A DNA stretch of 64,000 bases, from positions 4,464,001 through 4,528,000 of the forward strand of contig NZ_CP012150.1 of the NCBI RefSeq assembly GCF_001187505.1. Reading direction: 5' to 3'. Positions within the stretch are counted from its first letter, which is position 1. Each line of letters opens with the position of its first letter. This DNA comes from Mycolicibacterium goodii. Its GTDB lineage: Bacteria > Actinomycetota > Actinomycetes > Mycobacteriales > Mycobacteriaceae. Positions 50,611-59,405 of this stretch are shown piece by piece. The notes under the pieces were generated by a model. It ran no database searches. It was given only the letters and a program-made list of their open reading frames with translations, and was not told where the DNA came from. The position numbers and the translations under genes were made by a program.

Positions 50611-52383
50611 CTATTCGAGCTGCTCGGACAACTCCAACCACCGCGCCTCGAGTTCGGCGACCTGGTTCTCCAACTCGCGCAACTGCGCGGTGAGCTCGCC
50701 GAGGCCGACGTGGTCGGCCTGGTCGTGTGCGGCGAGTTCTTCGTGTTTGGCCGCGATCCGGTCGGCGAGCTTGGCCAGTGACCGGTCGATCGAGGCGATC
50801 TCTTTTTCGATGTTGCGCAGCTCTGCACCGGAAAGCCCCTGCGCCGGTGCGGATTCCACCCGCGGGGCGGGACGGTCGGCGCGTTGGGCGGCGAGCTTGA
50901 GGTACTCGTCGACGCCACCGGGCAGGTGCCGCAGCCGCCCGTCGAGGATCGCGTACTGCTGATCGGTGACGCGCTCCAGCAGGTACCGGTCGTGCGACAC
51001 CACGATCAGCGTGCCGGGCCAGGAATCCAGCAGATCCTCGGTCGCGGTCAGCATGTCGGTGTCGACGTCGTTGGTCGGCTCGTCGAGCACCAGCACGTTC
51101 GGCTCGGCCAGCAGCACCAGCATCAGCTGCAGGCGCCTGCGCTGCCCGCCGGACAGTTCGCCGACCCGGGTGGACAGCTGATCACGCGCGAAACCCAACC
51201 GCTCCAGCAGCTGTGCGGGCGTGTACTCCTTGCCGTCGACCTGGTAGGTCGTCTGCAGGCGGCCGACGACCTCGCGGACCATGTCGCCCGCCACGGCTTC
51301 GAGCTCACTGGACTGCTGGTCGAGGATCGCCAGTTGGACGGTCTTGCCGCGCTTCACCCGACCCGCCGTCGGCGTGACGGTGCCCGCGATCAACCCCAGC
51401 AACGTCGACTTGCCCGCGCCGTTGGCGCCGAGGATGCCGGTGCGCTCACCGGGGGCGATGCGCCACTCGATGTCGCGCAGCACGTCGCGTCCGTCGTATG
51501 TCACCGACACGTCGAGCAGATCGATCACGTCCTTGCCCAGCCGCGCCATCGCGGCGCGGGACAGCTCGACGCTGTTGCGCAGCGGCGGGACGTCGGAGAT
51601 CAACGCGTTGGCGGCGTCGATCCGGAACTTCGGCTTGGACGTGCGCGCAGGCGCCCCGCGGCGCAACCATGCGAGCTCCTTGCGTAACAGGTTCTGCCGC
51701 TTGGCTTCTGCGGCGGCGGCCTGACGGTCGCGCTCGACGCGCTGCAGCACGTACGCGGCGTAACCACCTTCGAACGGCTCGACGATGCGGTCGTGCACCT
51801 CCCACGTCGTGGTCGCGACCTCGTCGAGAAACCAGCGGTCGTGCGTGATCAACAGCAGCCCACCCGCCCCGCGGGCCCAGCGCTGCTTGACATGCCCGGC
51901 CAACCAGGTGATGCCCTGGATGTCGAGGTGGTTGGTGGGCTCGTCGAGCGCCACCACATCCCACTCGCCGATCAGCAGCGCGGCCAGCTGTACGCGGCGA
52001 CGCTGCCCACCCGAGAGGGTGGCGACGGTCGCGTCGAACGGGATGTCGGCGACCAGCCCGGATATGACGTCGCGCACCCTGGCGTCGCCGGCCCACTCGT
52101 GTTCGGGGCGGTCCCCGACCAGCGACCAGCCGACGGTGCGGTCGGGCTGCAGCGTGTCGGTCTGATCGAGTGCGCCGACGCGAAGTCCGCCGCGGCGGGT
52201 GACGCGTCCGGAATGCGGCGTGATCCGTCCGGTGAGCAGTCCCATGAGGGTCGACTTGCCGTCGCCGTTGCGGCCCACGATGCCGATCCGGTCGCCCTCG
52301 CTGACGCCGACGGTGACGTTGTCCAGCACGACCCCGGTGGGATATTCCAGATGGAGCGCTTCGCCCCCGAGCAGGTGTGCCAT
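50611..52383 (-). CDS. ABC-F family ATPase (Uup/EttA-like)
   Basis: 590 residues, two ABC ATPase domains without membrane segments: Walker A GRNGDGKST (about 37-45) and GANGAGKST, signatures LSGGQRRR twice, Walker B VVALDEPTNHLD and VLVLDEPTNDVD. The C-terminus (about 520-590) is a coiled coil as in Uup. Such proteins act on ribosomes, in translation control or antibiotic protection, rather than as transporters. By position it may be the intact form of the split M. tuberculosis pair Rv1667c/Rv1668c, which is from memory. It is divergent from the 52548 gene. Confidence 0.9.
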   Translation of the reverse strand: MAHLLGGEALHLEYPTGVVLDNVTVGVSEGDRIGIVGRNGDGKSTLMGLLTGRITPHSGRVTRRGGLRVGALDQTDTLQPDRTVGWSLVGDRPEHEWAGDARVRDVISGLVADIPFDATVATLSGGQRRRVQLAALLIGEWDVVALDEPTNHLDIQGITWLAGHVKQRWARGAGGLLLITHDRWFLDEVATTTWEVHDRIVEPFEGGYAAYVLQRVERDRQAAAAEAKRQNLLRKELAWLRRGAPARTSKPKFRIDAANALISDVPPLRNSVELSRAAMARLGKDVIDLLDVSVTYDGRDVLRDIEWRIAPGERTGILGANGAGKSTLLGLIAGTVTPTAGRVKRGKTVQLAILDQQSSELEAVAGDMVREVVGRLQTTYQVDGKEYTPAQLLERLGFARDQLSTRVGELSGGQRRRLQLMLVLLAEPNVLVLDEPTNDVDTDMLTATEDLLDSWPGTLIVVSHDRYLLERVTDQQYAILDGRLRHLPGGVDEYLKLAAQRADRPAPRVESAPAQGLSGAELRNIEKEIASIDRSLAKLADRIAAKHEELAAHDQADHVGLGELTAQLRELENQVAELEARWLELSEQLE

Positions 52384-52547
52384 GGCCTGTCGACCCTATC
52401 GTCCGGCCTCGTCGTCCGACGCGGGCCCCGCGCCCACCCGGTTCTGCACCGCGCGTGCGGGCTGATCATTAGCCGAAGCGTGGCCGCGTCGTTGTGCCAT
52501 CATGGCCTCGTCGAGTGGGGTTCGGGCCGTGATGTGGGGAGCAAACT

Positions 52548-55547
52548 TTGGTGGATTTCTCGGCAGTGACCAGACCCATCGAGCGGTTGCTGGCGACCGC
52601 GCAGAACGGCCTCGAGGTGCTGCGCTACGGAGGTCTGGAGACCGGCGCGGTGCCCTCGCCGTTCCAGATCATCCAGAGTGTGCCGATGTTCAAGCTACGC
52701 CGGTATTTTCCGCCCGACGCGCGTCCCGGCGCGGAGAAGGGCGGCCCGCCGGTGCTGATGGTGCACCCGATGATGATGTCCGCCGACATGTGGGACGTGA
52801 CGCGGGAAACCGGTGCCGTCGGCATCCTGCACCGCGCCGGCATCGACCCCTGGGTGATCGATTTCGGCGAACCCGACAAGGTTGAGGGCGGTATGGAGCG
52901 CACGCTCGCCGATCACGTCGTCGCCCTGAGCGAGGCCATCGACACCGTCCGCGAGGTGACCGGCCGGGAGGTGCACCTGGCCGGCTACTCGCAGGGCGGC
53001 ATGTTCGCCTATCAGGCCGCGGCCTACCGCCGGTCGAAGGACCTGGCGAGCATCGTCGCGTTCGGTTCGCCCGTCGACACGCTGGCGGCCTTGCCGATGA
53101 ATCTGCCGTCGGCCATCGCGCCGGCCGCGGCCGATTTCATGGCCGATCACGTCTTCAGCCGCATCGACATCCCGGGCTGGCTCGCGCGCACCGGCTTCCA
53201 GATGCTCGACCCGATCAAGACCGCGCAGTCGCGTATCGAGTTCCTGCGTCAACTGCACGATCGCGAGGCCCTGCTGCCGCGCGAGCAGCAGCGCCGCTTC
53301 CTGGCCTCCGAGGGCTGGATCGCATGGTCCGGCCCGGCGATCTCCGAACTTCTCAAGCAGTTCATCGCGCACAACCGGATGATCACCGGCGGCTTCTCGA
53401 TCCACGGTGAGCTGGTCACGCTGTCCGACATCAACTGCCCGATCCTGGCCGTGGTCGGCGAGGTCGACGACATCGGGCAGCCCGCGTCGGTCCGCGGCAT
53501 CAAACGTGCCGCCCCGCAGGCCGATGTGTACGAATACCTCATCAGGGCAGGGCATTTCGGTCTCGTCGTGGGGTCGAAGGCGTCCGAGCAGACCTGGCCC
53601 ACCGTCGCGCAGTGGGTGAAATCGCTCGAAAGCGGCGCGTCGATGCCCGATGGCGTCGTGCCGATGGCCACGCAACCGCCCGACCAGCACGAGGGCGGCG
53701 TCTCGATCTCGTCGCGCATCACCCACGGCGCCAACGCGGCCACCGAGGTGGCGTTGGAGGTGGCCCGGTCGGCCGCCGACGCGCTGGTGGCCGCGAACAA
53801 GTCGGCCCGAACCCTCGTCGTGGAGACCGCACGCACCCTGCCGCGGCTCGCGCGGCTCGGCCAGGTCAACGACCACACCCGAATCTCGTTGGGCCGCATC
53901 ATGAGTGAGCAGGCCCGCAACGCGCCCGACGGCGAGGCCCTGCTCTTCGACGGCCGCGTGCACACCTACGAGGCCGTGGACCGACGCATCAACAACGTGG
54001 TGCGGGGCCTGATCGGCGTCGGTGTGCGCCAGGGCGCGCACGTCGGTGTGCTGATGCAGACCCGGCCCAGTGCGCTGGTGGCGATCGCGGCGCTGTCGCG
54101 GCTCGGCGCGGTGGCCGTGCTGATCCCGCCGGATGTCGATTTGGCGGAGGCGGTCCGCATGGGCGGGGTGTCCGAGATCATCGCCGACCCCAGCCACCTG
54201 GAGGCCGCGCTCGCCCTCGATGTACGGGTGCTGGTGCTCGGCGGCGGCGAGGACCGCAATCTGAATCTGCCCGCGGGCGCCGACGTCACCGACATGGAGC
54301 AGATCGACCCGCAGAGCGTCGACCTGCCCGGCTGGTACCGGCCCAACCCCGGGCTGGCGCGCGACCTGGCGTTCGTCGGGTTCAGCACCATCGGCGGCGA
54401 GCTGATCCCGCGGCAGATCACCAACTACCGGTGGGCGCTGTCGGCGTTCGGGACGGCCTCGGCGGCCAACCTCGGCCGCTCGGACACCGTCTACTGCCTC
54501 ACCCCGCTGCACCACCAGTCCGGTCTGCTGGTGAGCCTCGGCGGCGCCGTCGTCGGCGGCTCGCGCATCGCGCTGTCGCGGGGCCTGCAACCCAACCGGT
54601 TCCTGCAGGAGATCCGCCAGTACGGCGTCACCGTGGTGTCCTACACGTGGGCGATGCTGCGCGAGGTGATCGACGACCCGTCGTTCAAAACGCCGAACGG
54701 CAGTCACCCGGTGCGGTTGTTCATCGGTTCGGGTATGCCCGCCGGGCTGTGGAAGCGGGTCACCGAGGTCTTCGAGCCGGCCCAGGTCGTCGAGTTCTTC
54801 GCGACCACCGACGGACAGGCGGTGCTCGCCAACGTCGCAGGCCACAAGATCGGCAGCAAGGGCCGTCCGCTGCCCGGCGGCGGCCAGGTCGAACTGGCGG
54901 CCTACGACCCCGACGACGACCTGATCCTCGAAGACGACCAGGGGTTCGTGCGCCGGGCCGAGGCCAACGAGGTCGGGGTGCTGTTGGCGCGGCCGCGCGG
55001 CCCGATCGACCCGACGGCGGTGGTCAAGCGGGGCGTTTTCGCGCCGGCCGACACCTGGGTGTCGACGGAGTACCTGTTCCGCCGCGACGAGGACGGCGAT
55101 TACTGGCAGGTGGACAACCGCGGTTCGGTGATCCGCACCGAGCGCGGACCGGTGTTCGCGACCACCGTCAGCGACGCTGTCGGGCATCTCGAGGCCGTCG
55201 ACATGGCCGTCACCTACGGCGTCGATCTGGGTAGCCGCGAGGTGGCGGTGACCGCATTGGCGCTGCGTCCCGGCGGCAGCGTGCCGACGGCCGATCTGAC
55301 CCTGGCGCTCACCGACCTGCCGGTCGGCAACCCGCCCGACTTCGTCCACGTCGTCGGGGACATGGAGCTCTCGGCGACGTACCGTCCGCTCGTCGCCGCG
55401 CTGCGGGCGGCGGGTGTCCCGAAACCGCACCGGCGTAACTCTTGGTACTTCGACGCCGATACAGGGACGTACAAGAGGTTGACCCAGGCCGTGCGCATCG
55501 AGCTGGCCGGGGACGACCAGCACGACGCCGCGGCGCCCACCGAATAG
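52548..55547 (+). CDS. Lipase / acyl-CoA synthetase-like fusion protein (Rv1683-type)
   Basis: 999 residues, the same length as Rv1683. N-terminal alpha/beta hydrolase (about 1-370): LMVHPMMMSADMWDVTRETG, the nucleophile elbow in LAGYSQGGMF, and the histidine in AGHFGLVVGS. C-terminal AMP-binding domain (about 440-970). The adenylation P-loop of active acyl-CoA synthetases (TSGTTGxPKG) is replaced by FSTIGGELIPRQITN, and the usual YGxTE motif by FFATTDGQAV, so activation may be lost or altered. A role in triacylglycerol or envelope lipid metabolism is assumed for the family. Start codon TTG 52548 or GTG 52551. Confidence 0.88.
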   Translation: MVDFSAVTRPIERLLATAQNGLEVLRYGGLETGAVPSPFQIIQSVPMFKLRRYFPPDARPGAEKGGPPVLMVHPMMMSADMWDVTRETGAVGILHRAGIDPWVIDFGEPDKVEGGMERTLADHVVALSEAIDTVREVTGREVHLAGYSQGGMFAYQAAAYRRSKDLASIVAFGSPVDTLAALPMNLPSAIAPAAADFMADHVFSRIDIPGWLARTGFQMLDPIKTAQSRIEFLRQLHDREALLPREQQRRFLASEGWIAWSGPAISELLKQFIAHNRMITGGFSIHGELVTLSDINCPILAVVGEVDDIGQPASVRGIKRAAPQADVYEYLIRAGHFGLVVGSKASEQTWPTVAQWVKSLESGASMPDGVVPMATQPPDQHEGGVSISSRITHGANAATEVALEVARSAADALVAANKSARTLVVETARTLPRLARLGQVNDHTRISLGRIMSEQARNAPDGEALLFDGRVHTYEAVDRRINNVVRGLIGVGVRQGAHVGVLMQTRPSALVAIAALSRLGAVAVLIPPDVDLAEAVRMGGVSEIIADPSHLEAALALDVRVLVLGGGEDRNLNLPAGADVTDMEQIDPQSVDLPGWYRPNPGLARDLAFVGFSTIGGELIPRQITNYRWALSAFGTASAANLGRSDTVYCLTPLHHQSGLLVSLGGAVVGGSRIALSRGLQPNRFLQEIRQYGVTVVSYTWAMLREVIDDPSFKTPNGSHPVRLFIGSGMPAGLWKRVTEVFEPAQVVEFFATTDGQAVLANVAGHKIGSKGRPLPGGGQVELAAYDPDDDLILEDDQGFVRRAEANEVGVLLARPRGPIDPTAVVKRGVFAPADTWVSTEYLFRRDEDGDYWQVDNRGSVIRTERGPVFATTVSDAVGHLEAVDMAVTYGVDLGSREVAVTALALRPGGSVPTADLTLALTDLPVGNPPDFVHVVGDMELSATYRPLVAALRAAGVPKPHRRNSWYFDADTGTYKRLTQAVRIELAGDDQHDAAAPTE

Positions 55548-55596
55548 ATCGACCGGCGGGCACCGGAACCACCGTGCCGGGCGGCGGGGGCGCTGT

Positions 55597-55602
55597 TAGG
55601 CT
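55597..55602 (+). promoter_or_regulatory. -10 box of the secreted-protein gene
   Basis: TAGGCT, 30 bases before the ATG at 55633. GGAGG of the ribosome site follows it. Confidence 0.45.
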
Positions 55603-55632
55603 CCCGCTGGCGGCAGACTGACTGGAGGATTG

Positions 55633-56169
55633 ATGGCAGCACGAACTGGCAGCACGAACCCCTACGGTTGGCGCCGCGCCGTGCCCGCGGCGGTCGCGGG
55701 CGGCGCGTTGGCCGCCGGTCTGCTGATCGGCGCCGCCGCGCCCACCGCGTTCGCGGTGCCGTCCACCAAGGAGAACGACGCGCCGGTGCCGCAGATCTCG
55801 CCGGACGAGGTGCTGGCCCAGATCGCCAACGAGTACGCCACGGGCCGCGGCGGGGGACAGGTGTCGAACCTGATCCACGATGTGATGAAGCTGCGCCAGC
55901 AGGGCTATCGGCCGTCCAACTCCAATGCCACCGCGCTCGCCGAAGCGTTGGACAAACGGCCCAACCAGACCCCGCTGGTCGACGCGCTCAAGAGCACGCT
56001 GGCCTACCAGCGCAAGTTGCAGGCCCAGTCGCAGGCGGCGGTCACCGGCGGCGGCGTGACCGGCGGAATCAACCAGGTGCCCCCGGGGATGCCGTTCGAT
56101 CCGGCGAATCCGAACAACACCGGGGTGTTCCTCGGCCCGAGTGGCGGCATCGCGCTGCCCGTCGGATAG
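55633..56169 (+). CDS. Small secreted protein, unknown function
   Basis: 178 residues. N-terminal signal peptide: basic start (ARTGSTNPYGWRR), hydrophobic VPAAVAGGALAAGLLIGAAA, and a predicted signal-peptidase I site after TAFA (about residue 41). The mature part is polar, with a helical centre (DEVLAQIANEYATGRGGG, VSNLIHDVMKLRQQGY) and a Gly/Pro-rich tail (NPNNTGVFLGPSGGIALPVG). No cysteine lipobox. I do not recognise a domain. The ATG at 55633 has CTGGAGG in front; a TTG one codon earlier is possible. The Trm112-like gene starts 9 bases after the stop. Confidence 0.75.
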   Translation: MAARTGSTNPYGWRRAVPAAVAGGALAAGLLIGAAAPTAFAVPSTKENDAPVPQISPDEVLAQIANEYATGRGGGQVSNLIHDVMKLRQQGYRPSNSNATALAEALDKRPNQTPLVDALKSTLAYQRKLQAQSQAAVTGGGVTGGINQVPPGMPFDPANPNNTGVFLGPSGGIALPVG

Positions 56170-56178
56170 CGTCGCGGT

Positions 56179-56388
56179 GTGATCGACGAAAAACTGCTGA
56201 GCATCCTGGTCTGCCCGCAGGATCGCGGTCCGCTCCTGCTGGTGGGGGACGAGGTGTTGTACAACCCGCGGCTGCGTCGCGCCTACCGCATCGAGGACGG
56301 CATCCCGGTGCTGCTGATCGACGAGGCGGTCACCGTCGAGGACGATGCCGAGCACCAGCGGCTAATCGAGCGCGCCGAGTCCCGGTAG
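56179..56388 (+). CDS. Trm112-like small protein
   Basis: 69 residues matching the Trm112p/YcaR family (IDEKLLSILVCPQDRGPLLL, RAYRIEDGIPVLLIDEAV). Eukaryotic Trm112 activates methyltransferases and binds zinc through several cysteines; here only one Cys (residue 12) remains, so zinc binding is unlikely. It matches Rv1684 in position. GTG start. Its last 27 bases overlap the 3' end of the convergent TetR gene. Confidence 0.85.
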   Translation: MIDEKLLSILVCPQDRGPLLLVGDEVLYNPRLRRAYRIEDGIPVLLIDEAVTVEDDAEHQRLIERAESR

Positions 56389-56997
56389 TTCGCCGGTGAG
56401 ATAACGCTGCAGGTTCGGGCCGATGGTCTCGGCGATCTGCTCGACGGGCAGCGACTTGAACGGTTCGAGTTCGAGGATATAGCGCGCCATCACGACCCCC
56501 ACCAGTTGCGACGCGACGAACTGCACGCGGATGCGGCCGCTGCCGACCGGGTTGTCGACGCGTGAGCCGACCTCGTGGACGATGACCTCCTGCAGGAACG
56601 ACCGCACCAGAGACACGTCGTTGCCGGCCAGGATCGACCGCAGCGTGGCGATGAAGCCCTTTCCCAGTTCGGAGTCCCACAGCGGCAGCAGCAGCGACGG
56701 CAGGGTGTACCCGATGCGCTCGACGGGCACCTCGCGCAGCGGTCCGATGACCTCGAGCGGGTCGATGGGAATGTGGATCGCCGCGGCGAACAGTTGGGTT
56801 TTGGTGCCGAAGTAGTGATGCACCAGCGCCGGGTCCACATCGGCGCCCGCCGCGACAGCGCGGATCGACGTCTTGTCGAACCCGTTGCGGGCGAACAACT
56901 CTCGTGCCGACGCCAGGATCCGCTCCCTGGTGTCCGACGCGCCGGGCGGTCGGCCGGGGCGTTTGCGTGCGTGTTCGGTGGCAGAGGTTGCGGTCAA
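56362..56997 (-). CDS. TetR-family regulator of the adjacent ABC exporter
   Basis: 211 residues. N-terminal HTH: RERILASARELFARNGF, then IRAVAAGADVDPALVHHYFG. The C-terminal domain (ELGKGFIATLRSILAGND) is of the TetR_C type seen with exporter regulators. It lies 13 bases downstream of the permease on the same strand, so ATPase, permease and regulator form one operon as in Rv1687c-Rv1685c. It probably binds the palindromes at 58525-58556. The start codon seems to be TTG at 56997; no ATG or GTG fits. Confidence 0.88.
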   Translation of the reverse strand: MTATSATEHARKRPGRPPGASDTRERILASARELFARNGFDKTSIRAVAAGADVDPALVHHYFGTKTQLFAAAIHIPIDPLEVIGPLREVPVERIGYTLPSLLLPLWDSELGKGFIATLRSILAGNDVSLVRSFLQEVIVHEVGSRVDNPVGSGRIRVQFVASQLVGVVMARYILELEPFKSLPVEQIAETIGPNLQRYLTGELPGLGALD

Positions 56998-57010
56998 TTC
57001 GTTCCTCGGG

Positions 57011-57841
57011 TCAGGGCGTCCGTCTGCGCAGCGTCGCCGCCGCCAGGCACAGCGCGAGCACCGCGAAACCCACCACCACAGAGATGTCGCGTACCGCGGT
57101 GGCCGTCAGGTCAGGATATGCGCCGACCTCCTGCAACGCCTCCAACGCATAGCTGGCGGGCAGGACGTTGCTCACCCACTGCAGCCATTCCGGGAGCGCC
57201 GCGCGCGGCACGATGATCCCGCACAACAGCAGTTGCGGCGCGATGACCAGCGGCATGAACTGCACGGCCTGGAACTCGGTACGGGCGAATGCACTGCACA
57301 ACAGGCCGAGTCCCACCCCCAGCACGGCGTTGATGATCGCGATGCCGACCACCAGCAGCGGGCTGCCTTCGGTGCGGAAGCCGAGCAACCAGAACGCGAC
57401 GATGCAGGCGAGCGTGGCCTGGGCGGCGGCCGCGAGCGAGAAGGCCGTGCCGTAGGCGGCGAGCAGGTCGAACCGCCGCAGCGGGGTGGTCAGGATGCGT
57501 TCGAGCGTCCCGGACACCCGTTCGCGCTGCATGGTGATCGACGTGATCAGGAACATCACGATGAGCGGGAAGACCCCGAGCATGATCAGGCATGCGGTGT
57601 TGAACGGCGACGGTGCACCCGGGCGCTGCGTGGTGTTGTCGAACATGAAGTAGATCAGCGTGATGATCAGGCTGGGCACCAGCAGGATCATCGCGACGCT
57701 TCGGTGGTCGCCGGCGAGTTGCCGCAGGATGCGGGTCGTGGTCGCGAGGTAGGCGTGCGGGGCCCGCGCCCGCTCGGTTCTCAGGCCGCTGCGGTGTACT
57801 GCCGGATGACGGCCAGGAATGCTTGTTCCAGGGAACTGCAT
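57011..57841 (-). CDS. ABC-2 type permease
   Basis: 276 residues with six hydrophobic helices in the C-terminal 230 residues (MILLVPSLIITLIYFMF; FPLIVMFLITSITMQRERVSGTLERI, the ABC-2 loop; and the last VVGFAVLALCLAAATL). It pairs with the ATPase at 57781 to export a drug or lipid. No ATG, GTG or TTG lies between the ATPase stop and the first helix. The nearest upstream start is the ATG at 57841, which overlaps the ATPase end by 61 bases and adds a polar N-terminus; a CTG after the ATPase stop is the alternative. Confidence 0.82.
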   Translation of the reverse strand: MQFPGTSIPGRHPAVHRSGLRTERARAPHAYLATTTRILRQLAGDHRSVAMILLVPSLIITLIYFMFDNTTQRPGAPSPFNTACLIMLGVFPLIVMFLITSITMQRERVSGTLERILTTPLRRFDLLAAYGTAFSLAAAAQATLACIVAFWLLGFRTEGSPLLVVGIAIINAVLGVGLGLLCSAFARTEFQAVQFMPLVIAPQLLLCGIIVPRAALPEWLQWVSNVLPASYALEALQEVGAYPDLTATAVRDISVVVGFAVLALCLAAATLRRRTP

Positions 57842-58548
57842 GAGGTGTCCTCTCGTAGCCGGGCCGGTGTGGTGTGGGCCAGGAGCCGGCCCTCCCGCAT
57901 CAGCAGCAGGTCGGCGCAGTGATCCGCCTCGTCCATGACGTGGCTGGAGACGAGCAGCGTGGTGCCGCGGTCGGCGAGGTCGTTGAACTGCTGCCAGAGA
58001 TCCACCCGCAGGACGGGGTCGAGGCCGACGGTGGGTTCGTCGAGGACCAGCAGTTCGGGTTCGGCGACCAGCGCACACGCGAGGGATGCACGGGTGCGCT
58101 GACCGCCCGAGAGGTTGCCGCAGTACGCGCTGCGTTGGTCGCCGAGTCCGACCGCGTCGACGGCCTGATCGGCGGCCGCGGGGGAGGTGCCGTACAGCGC
58201 CGCGAAATACCGCACGTTGTCGATGACGCGCAGGTCGTCGTAGATGGTGGGGTCCTGCGTGACGTAACCGACGCGGTGCCGCAGCGGGGCCGAACCTGCC
58301 GGGTGACCGAGCACGGTGACCGTCCCTTTCGCGACGATCTGGGTGCCGACGATGCAGCGCATGAGCGTTGTCTTGCCGCAACCCGACGGGCCGAGCAGAC
58401 CGGTGATGGTGCCGCGCGCGATGCGCACGGTGACGTCCCGCACCGCGGGTCTGCCGCCGCGCACGACGTGTAAGCCGTCGATGTCGATCGCGGGCCCGTG
58501 CTCGCCCGCGTCCGGCGCCGGCAATTCATCGCGCGATGAAGTCATCAT
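57781..58548 (-). CDS. ABC exporter ATP-binding protein
   Basis: 255 residues. Walker A GPSGCGKT (about 53-60), Q-loop VGYVTQDPTIYDDLRV, signature LSGGQRTRASLA, Walker B LLVLDEPTVGLDP and switch histidine in LLVSSHVMDEAD. It drives the ABC-2 permease encoded behind it. The ATG at 58548 is leaderless: TAAAAT (58556-58561) lies 7 bases before it. The first codons and the promoter contain two adjacent TetR-type palindromes. Confidence 0.92.
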   Translation of the reverse strand: MMTSSRDELPAPDAGEHGPAIDIDGLHVVRGGRPAVRDVTVRIARGTITGLLGPSGCGKTTLMRCIVGTQIVAKGTVTVLGHPAGSAPLRHRVGYVTQDPTIYDDLRVIDNVRYFAALYGTSPAAADQAVDAVGLGDQRSAYCGNLSGGQRTRASLACALVAEPELLVLDEPTVGLDPVLRVDLWQQFNDLADRGTTLLVSSHVMDEADHCADLLLMREGRLLAHTTPARLREDTSCSSLEQAFLAVIRQYTAAA

Positions 58549-58556
58549 GCAATGAA
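58525..58556. promoter_or_regulatory. Tandem TetR-type operators over the ABC operon start
   Basis: Site 1, 58525-58540: TTCATCGCGCGATGAA, a perfect 16-base palindrome within the first codons. Site 2, 58541-58556: GTCATCATGCAATGAA, 12 of 16 bases the same and directly adjacent. Site 2 covers the ATG and reaches the -10 box. The TetR protein at 56362-56997 in the same operon is the likely ligand. Confidence 0.72.
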
Positions 58557-58561
58557 TTTTA
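58556..58561 (-). promoter_or_regulatory. -10 box of the ABC exporter operon, leaderless
   Basis: TAAAAT on the minus strand, 7 bases before the ATG at 58548. Confidence 0.6.
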
Positions 58562-58623
58562 TGCCTGCGCCCGGCCGGTGGGAAGAAGATGCGCCGATCG
58601 ATTTCGGCGGCCCGGCACCCGGC

Positions 58624-59190
58624 TCAGGCGGCCGCCTCCAGCAGGTCGTCGATGTCGGAGCGCAACCGCGCGATGTCGACGTGCGCGGTGATCAGCGACA
58701 GCGTGTAGTCGTCTGCGCCCCGCAGGATGCCGAGCAGCACGTATTCGGAGCCGATCTCGGAGTCTTTGTGTGCGATGGCTTCTCGCAACGCCAGCTCGAG
58801 TGCCTTCTTGGCGGGCTTGGTGAATGGGATGTGTCCGCGACGGCGCCGCCGCCGTCCGGAGCGCCGTAGCGCGCCGTCCCACGCATCGGCACCGAAGCTG
58901 CGCGACACACTGTCACGCACGGCATGCAGGTCGATGCCGAGGGACCGCAGTGCGTCGGCGTCGCGTTCGAAAGTTTCGTCTTCGGGGGTGGCGGCCGACT
59001 CCAGCCGGGCCCGGACCGCTTCGGCGGTGAGCCCGTGTCCGGCGAGCAGTGCGGCGAGATCGCGCCCGGCGCTCTGCAGCACGCCGACCAGCAGGTGTTC
59101 GGGCCGGATCTCATCGCACTGCAGTTCGCGGGCCTCTTCCTGGGCGAGGACCACCGAGATGCGGGCCTGGCGGCTGAACCTCTCGAACAT
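58624..59190 (-). CDS. Orphan ClpC-type N-domain protein (no AAA+ domain)
   Basis: 188 residues made of two Clp N-terminal repeats with no Walker motifs. The first repeat starts MFERFSRQARISVVLAQEEA; the second starts HIPFTKPAKKALELALREA, both close to ClpC1. Phe2 and the HIPF Phe, which form the ClpC1 pocket for phospho-arginine and cyclomarin-type ligands, are kept. A charged insert of about 50 residues with RRRRRR separates the repeats. Mycobacterial ClpC2/ClpC3 proteins of this type are reported to soak up ClpC1-targeting compounds; this may be one. It follows the HTH gene by 2 bases. Confidence 0.87.
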   Translation of the reverse strand: MFERFSRQARISVVLAQEEARELQCDEIRPEHLLVGVLQSAGRDLAALLAGHGLTAEAVRARLESAATPEDETFERDADALRSLGIDLHAVRDSVSRSFGADAWDGALRRSGRRRRRRGHIPFTKPAKKALELALREAIAHKDSEIGSEYVLLGILRGADDYTLSLITAHVDIARLRSDIDDLLEAAA

Positions 59191-59192
59191 CG

Positions 59193-59402
59193 TCAACTCC
59201 TCCGGTTGTACTTCTGGTGCACGGCTTGGCGGCTGACGCCCAGGGCGGCGGCGATGGCCTGCCAGCTCCAACCCTGTGCGCGGGCGTTCGTGACGTGGAT
59301 GGCCTCGAGGCGCTCCTGGAGGCGGCGCAGTGCCCGCACGGCATCGAGCCCGACGGCGGGATCCACGCTGGCCATCGCATCGGTGGTGGGCTCGTCGATC
59401 AT
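59193..59402 (-). CDS. Small HTH protein, partner of the Clp N-domain gene
   Basis: 69 residues. An N-terminal acidic segment and a helix (VRALRRLQERLEAIHVTNA) precede a C-terminal helix-turn-helix: GWSWQAIAAALGVSRQAVHQ, then KYNRRS. No other domain. The start at 59402 is set by the promoter: TATGTT stands 6 bases before this ATG. The promoter is built into two 16-base palindromes, so this protein probably represses its own operon, which includes the Clp N-domain gene. Confidence 0.82.
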   Translation of the reverse strand: MIDEPTTDAMASVDPAVGLDAVRALRRLQERLEAIHVTNARAQGWSWQAIAAALGVSRQAVHQKYNRRS

Positions 59403-59405
59403 GGT

